In this document: one piece after another, positions 5,643 through 7,584 of the stretch
Layout: each line of letters begins with the position of its first letter
Numbering within the stretch: position 1 is the stretch's first letter
NCBI GenBank assembly: GCA_030831375.1
Contig: JAURLF010000133.1
Coordinates: forward strand, 1 to 7,584
Origin: Gaiellales bacterium
GTDB lineage: Bacteria; Actinomycetota; Thermoleophilia; Gaiellales; F1-60-MAGs149
Direction of reading: 5' to 3'
Length of the DNA: 7,584 bases
Position numbers and translations under genes: made by a program
The notes under the pieces: model-generated
What the model was told of the DNA's origin: nothing
Database searches by the model: none
The model's input: only the letters and a program-made list of their open reading frames with translations

Positions 5643-6475
5643 GGCGCGCGGCCCTCGCCGCGGTCGCCCTCGCCGCCCTCGCGCTCGCGGGCTGCGGCTT
5701 CCTCGAGCCGCGCGAGCGGATCCTGCCGGCCGGGTTCGCCGAGCCGCGCCTCTTGCTCGTCTCGGACGAGGCGCAGGGGCCGCTGCTCGTCGGCGGCGAT
5801 TACGGGCTGCGCACCTCCCTCGACGGCGGCCGCACGTGGTCGACGCCCGTCCGGGGGGACGAGCCTGCGCTCGCCGCCGCTCCGTACGCGGACCGCATCC
5901 TCGTCGCGCGCGGCGCAACCGGGCAGTCGTACGGCTACGCGCTCCACGCCGACCCGGACGAGGCGCGGGCCTGGCCCTTCCCGGGCAACGTCGTCGCGCT
6001 CGCCGGCAGTGCGCGCCGCGACCGCCTGTGGGCCATCGCCAGCACGGGCACGGGCGCCCCGGCGCTGCACTACTCGAACGACGGCGGCGCGCGTTGGTGG
6101 CGGATGCCCGCCGTCGGGCTCTGCCCGCGTCCGCGGGCGCTCGCCGTCGGGCCGCTCGAGCCCGGCCGCCCCGAGCGGCTGTGGGTGGCCTGCGGCCGGC
6201 GCGGCCTGATCGTCTCCGACGACCTCGGCGTCGGCTTTCGGCGCATCGCGGGCATCGACGAGGCGCGCGACGTGGCCGCGGCGCGCAGCCGGGCGGGGCA
6301 CGCGATCGTGCTGACGCCGCGCCTCCTGGTCACGTTCGACGCGGGCGCCACCTGGCGGGCCGTCGCGCTCGAGGCCGTCGCGGTCGCGATCGACCCGCGC
6401 AACGCCGACCTCGTGTTCGCCGTCGGCCCGAACGGGTCGCTGCACGCCTCGCTCGACGGCGGGCTCGGCTTCTAA
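5639..6475 (+). CDS. Asp-box (BNR-type) beta-propeller lipoprotein
   Basis: From GTG 5639 this is a 278-residue protein with a textbook lipoprotein signal: VRRA, a hydrophobic Ala/Leu stretch, and the lipobox LAGC with Cys19 as the lipidated residue. The mature part has five Asp-box-like repeats of the S/T-x-D-x-G-x-x-W/F type, at 60-67, 146-153, 193-200, 232-239 and 271-278. This indicates a BNR/YCF48-like beta-propeller outside the membrane, a fold that binds proteins or glycans. The last repeat ends exactly at the stop codon, so the final blade must close differently or is cut short. GTG 5639 overlaps the upstream stop (GTGA), repeating the previous junction. An ATG at 5585 in the same frame has a strong GAGGAGG just upstream and would add 18 residues rich in Arg (296 aa). 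The precise function is not recognised; operon position suggests a partner of the glycan enzymes. Confidence 0.78.
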   Translation: MRRAALAAVALAALALAGCGFLEPRERILPAGFAEPRLLLVSDEAQGPLLVGGDYGLRTSLDGGRTWSTPVRGDEPALAAAPYADRILVARGATGQSYGYALHADPDEARAWPFPGNVVALAGSARRDRLWAIASTGTGAPALHYSNDGGARWWRMPAVGLCPRPRALAVGPLEPGRPERLWVACGRRGLIVSDDLGVGFRRIAGIDEARDVAAARSRAGHAIVLTPRLLVTFDAGATWRAVALEAVAVAIDPRNADLVFAVGPNGSLHASLDGGLGF

Positions 6476-6924
6476 GCGGGCCTGAGCCCGGTCGGCCCGT
6501 CGGCGAGCGCGGCGAGCCAGTCGGGCACGCGCAGCGGACGCCCGTCCGGGTTGACGCAGGCGTGCGTGGTGACGGCGCTCGCCGCCACCTCGCCGGCGGC
6601 CTCGAGCAGGTACGCGATCTGGATCACGGAGCGCGACGCAGCGGCCATCCCGGCGTGCACCACGACCGGGTCGCCGAAGCGCACCGCGCGGCGGTAGCGC
6701 ACGGCGATCTCCACGACGGCCAGGTCGAGGCCGCCCCGGTGCACCTCCGCGTACGAGTGGCCCGCGCTCGCGAGCAGCTCGACGCGGGCCTCCTCGAGCC
6801 ACGGGACGAACGCGGCGTGGTGGACGACGCCCATGGCGTCTGTCTCGGCGAAGCGCACCCGCACCGGGTGCGCGAACGGGTAGCGGGCCGGGTCGAGCGG
6901 CGGATCGATCAGCGCGCGCGCCAT
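6472..6924 (-). CDS. acyl-CoA thioesterase, 4-hydroxybenzoyl-CoA thioesterase/YbgC (hotdog) family
   Basis: This 150-residue protein has the single hotdog domain expected of YbgC/FadM/4-HBT thioesterases, which hydrolyse acyl-CoA or acyl-ACP in the cytoplasm. The signature is clear: VRVRFAETDAMGVVHHAAFV (21-40) followed by PWLEEAR (41-47), with Asp29 as the catalytic acid and His36 in the conserved VHH. The later strands (VEIAVRYRRAVRFGDPVVV, 71-89) fit the family consensus. The length is normal. The ATG at 6924 lies 12 bases after the P450 stop on the same strand, so both are probably one transcript and this enzyme may act on acyl substrates in the same pathway. No good Shine-Dalgarno sequence is seen. 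Its stop shares bases with the stop of the convergent lipoprotein gene (6472-6475). The specific acyl substrate cannot be told. Confidence 0.88.
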   Translation of the reverse strand: MARALIDPPLDPARYPFAHPVRVRFAETDAMGVVHHAAFVPWLEEARVELLASAGHSYAEVHRGGLDLAVVEIAVRYRRAVRFGDPVVVHAGMAAASRSVIQIAYLLEAAGEVAASAVTTHACVNPDGRPLRVPDWLAALADGPTGLRPA

Positions 6925-6936
6925 CCGCGGAGCATG

Positions 6937-7584
6937 TCAGACCCTGCGCCGCGACCAGCGGAGGCGCAGCGTCGCCGGGCGCCGGAAGGTGAAGCCGGCG
7001 GGATCGTCGGCGTGGGCGAGGGCGAGACCGGATAGGGACCCGAGGAGCACGTCGAGCGCCGAGACGAGCTCGAGTCGTGCGAGGTGCATGCCGATGCAGT
7101 GATGCTCACCGAAGGCGAACGAGAGGCCGTGGCGGGCGTTCGGACGATGCGGGTCGAAGCGCAGCGGGTCGGGGAACACCGCGGGGTCGCGGTTGGCGGC
7201 GATCACCGACACGCCGACGAAGGCGCCCGCCTCGAGGGGGACGCCGCCGAGCTCGGTCGGCTCGCGGGCCCAGCGCTCGGCGAAGGCCACGGGAGGAAGC
7301 AGGCGCAGCGCCTCGTCGACGGCGCCCTGGAGCGACGTGCGCTCGGAGCGCGCCGCGTCGAGTGCGCCGGGGTGGCGCAGGAGCAGGAGCAGCGTGTTCA
7401 TCACGCCGGCCTGGATCGTCTCGATCGCCCCGAACAGGATCACGCGCAACTGCGCTGCGATCTCCGCATCGGTCAGCGCTCCGCCGGAGTGCTCGATCGC
7501 ACGGGCGGCCACCGAGCCGTCGGGTCGCGCGCGGCCGCGCGCGAACTCCGGCAGGAGCCGCGGGTCGAGCTCGGCGCGGGCGCG
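6937..7584 (-). CDS. cytochrome P450, C-terminal half (N-terminus outside window)
   Basis: This frame is open to the right edge and gives 215 residues of a heme-thiolate monooxygenase. Positions are counted from the first visible residue. The I helix has LFGAIETI (50-57) with the acid-alcohol pair Glu55-Thr56 used in oxygen activation. The ExxR motif is EALR (91-94), the beta-1 region holds AANRDPAVFPDPLRFDPHRPNA without breaks (129-150), and the heme loop is FAFGEHHCIG (156-165) with Cys163 as the iron ligand, followed by MHLARLEL. These are typical of soluble bacterial class I P450s that need a ferredoxin partner, which is not in the window. About 180 N-terminal residues should lie beyond the edge. 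The substrate is unknown. The thioesterase follows directly on the same strand. Confidence 0.93.
   Translation of the reverse strand, partial: RARAELDPRLLPEFARGRARPDGSVAARAIEHSGGALTDAEIAAQLRVILFGAIETIQAGVMNTLLLLLRHPGALDAARSERTSLQGAVDEALRLLPPVAFAERWAREPTELGGVPLEAGAFVGVSVIAANRDPAVFPDPLRFDPHRPNARHGLSFAFGEHHCIGMHLARLELVSALDVLLGSLSGLALAHADDPAGFTFRRPATLRLRWSRRRV

Noticed and set aside
3690..5918. 742-residue minus-strand frame opposite the fusion gene
   Set aside because: The translation is repetitive Arg/Ala/Asp/Glu of the kind produced by the complement of GC-rich coding DNA. The opposite strand has clear NodB and UPF0104 motifs.
5836..7035. Plus-strand frame through the lipoprotein end, thioesterase and P450 end
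   Set aside because: It crosses three well-supported genes and has no domain; it is a shadow.

Overview
The window is very GC-rich and densely packed, with several GTG starts, 4-base gene overlaps and candidate leaderless promoters. Together with the gene content (MMPL transporter, FmdB/Ruc-type zinc ribbon, GT4 glycosyltransferase, cytochrome P450), this suggests a high-GC actinobacterium. A Solirubrobacterales/Thermoleophilia-type genome is my best guess. That placement is inference; no rRNA or taxonomic marker is present.

Layout: (1) bases 1-1518, minus strand: N-terminal 506 residues of an MMPL/RND-family membrane transporter that continues off the left edge. (2) 1621-2166, plus: a short futalosine hydrolase/nucleoside phosphorylase-fold protein. 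(3) 2163-2471, minus: a 102-aa zinc-ribbon protein of the FmdB family resembling the mycobacterial redox-regulated chaperone Ruc. (4) 2501-2533: an inverted repeat that matches the HrcA operator CIRCE, midway between two divergent starts. (5) 2560-6475, plus: a probable three-gene operon with two GTGA stop/start overlaps. It encodes a GT4 glycosyltransferase, a fusion of a NodB polysaccharide deacetylase with an LPG-synthase-type (UPF0104, flippase-like) membrane domain, and an Asp-box beta-propeller lipoprotein. (6) 6472-6924, minus: a hotdog-fold acyl-CoA thioesterase. (7) 6937-7584, minus: the C-terminal 215 residues of a cytochrome P450 running off the right edge.

The most interesting part is 2163-6475. 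A CIRCE operator overlaps the upstream promoter regions of both a Ruc-like heat-shock protein gene and an envelope-glycan operon, so HrcA could control both. Within the operon, the glycosyltransferase could build a membrane-linked sugar. The deacetylase domain, which charge distribution places on the cytoplasmic side, could deacetylate it. The fused membrane domain could then move it across the membrane, with a surface lipoprotein as partner. The individual domains and the operator are read from the sequence; the pathway is a hypothesis.

There is no gap over about 100 bases without a gene, and I saw no RNA gene, mobile element, CRISPR array or convincing intrinsic terminator. Both convergent gene pairs overlap at their stop codons.
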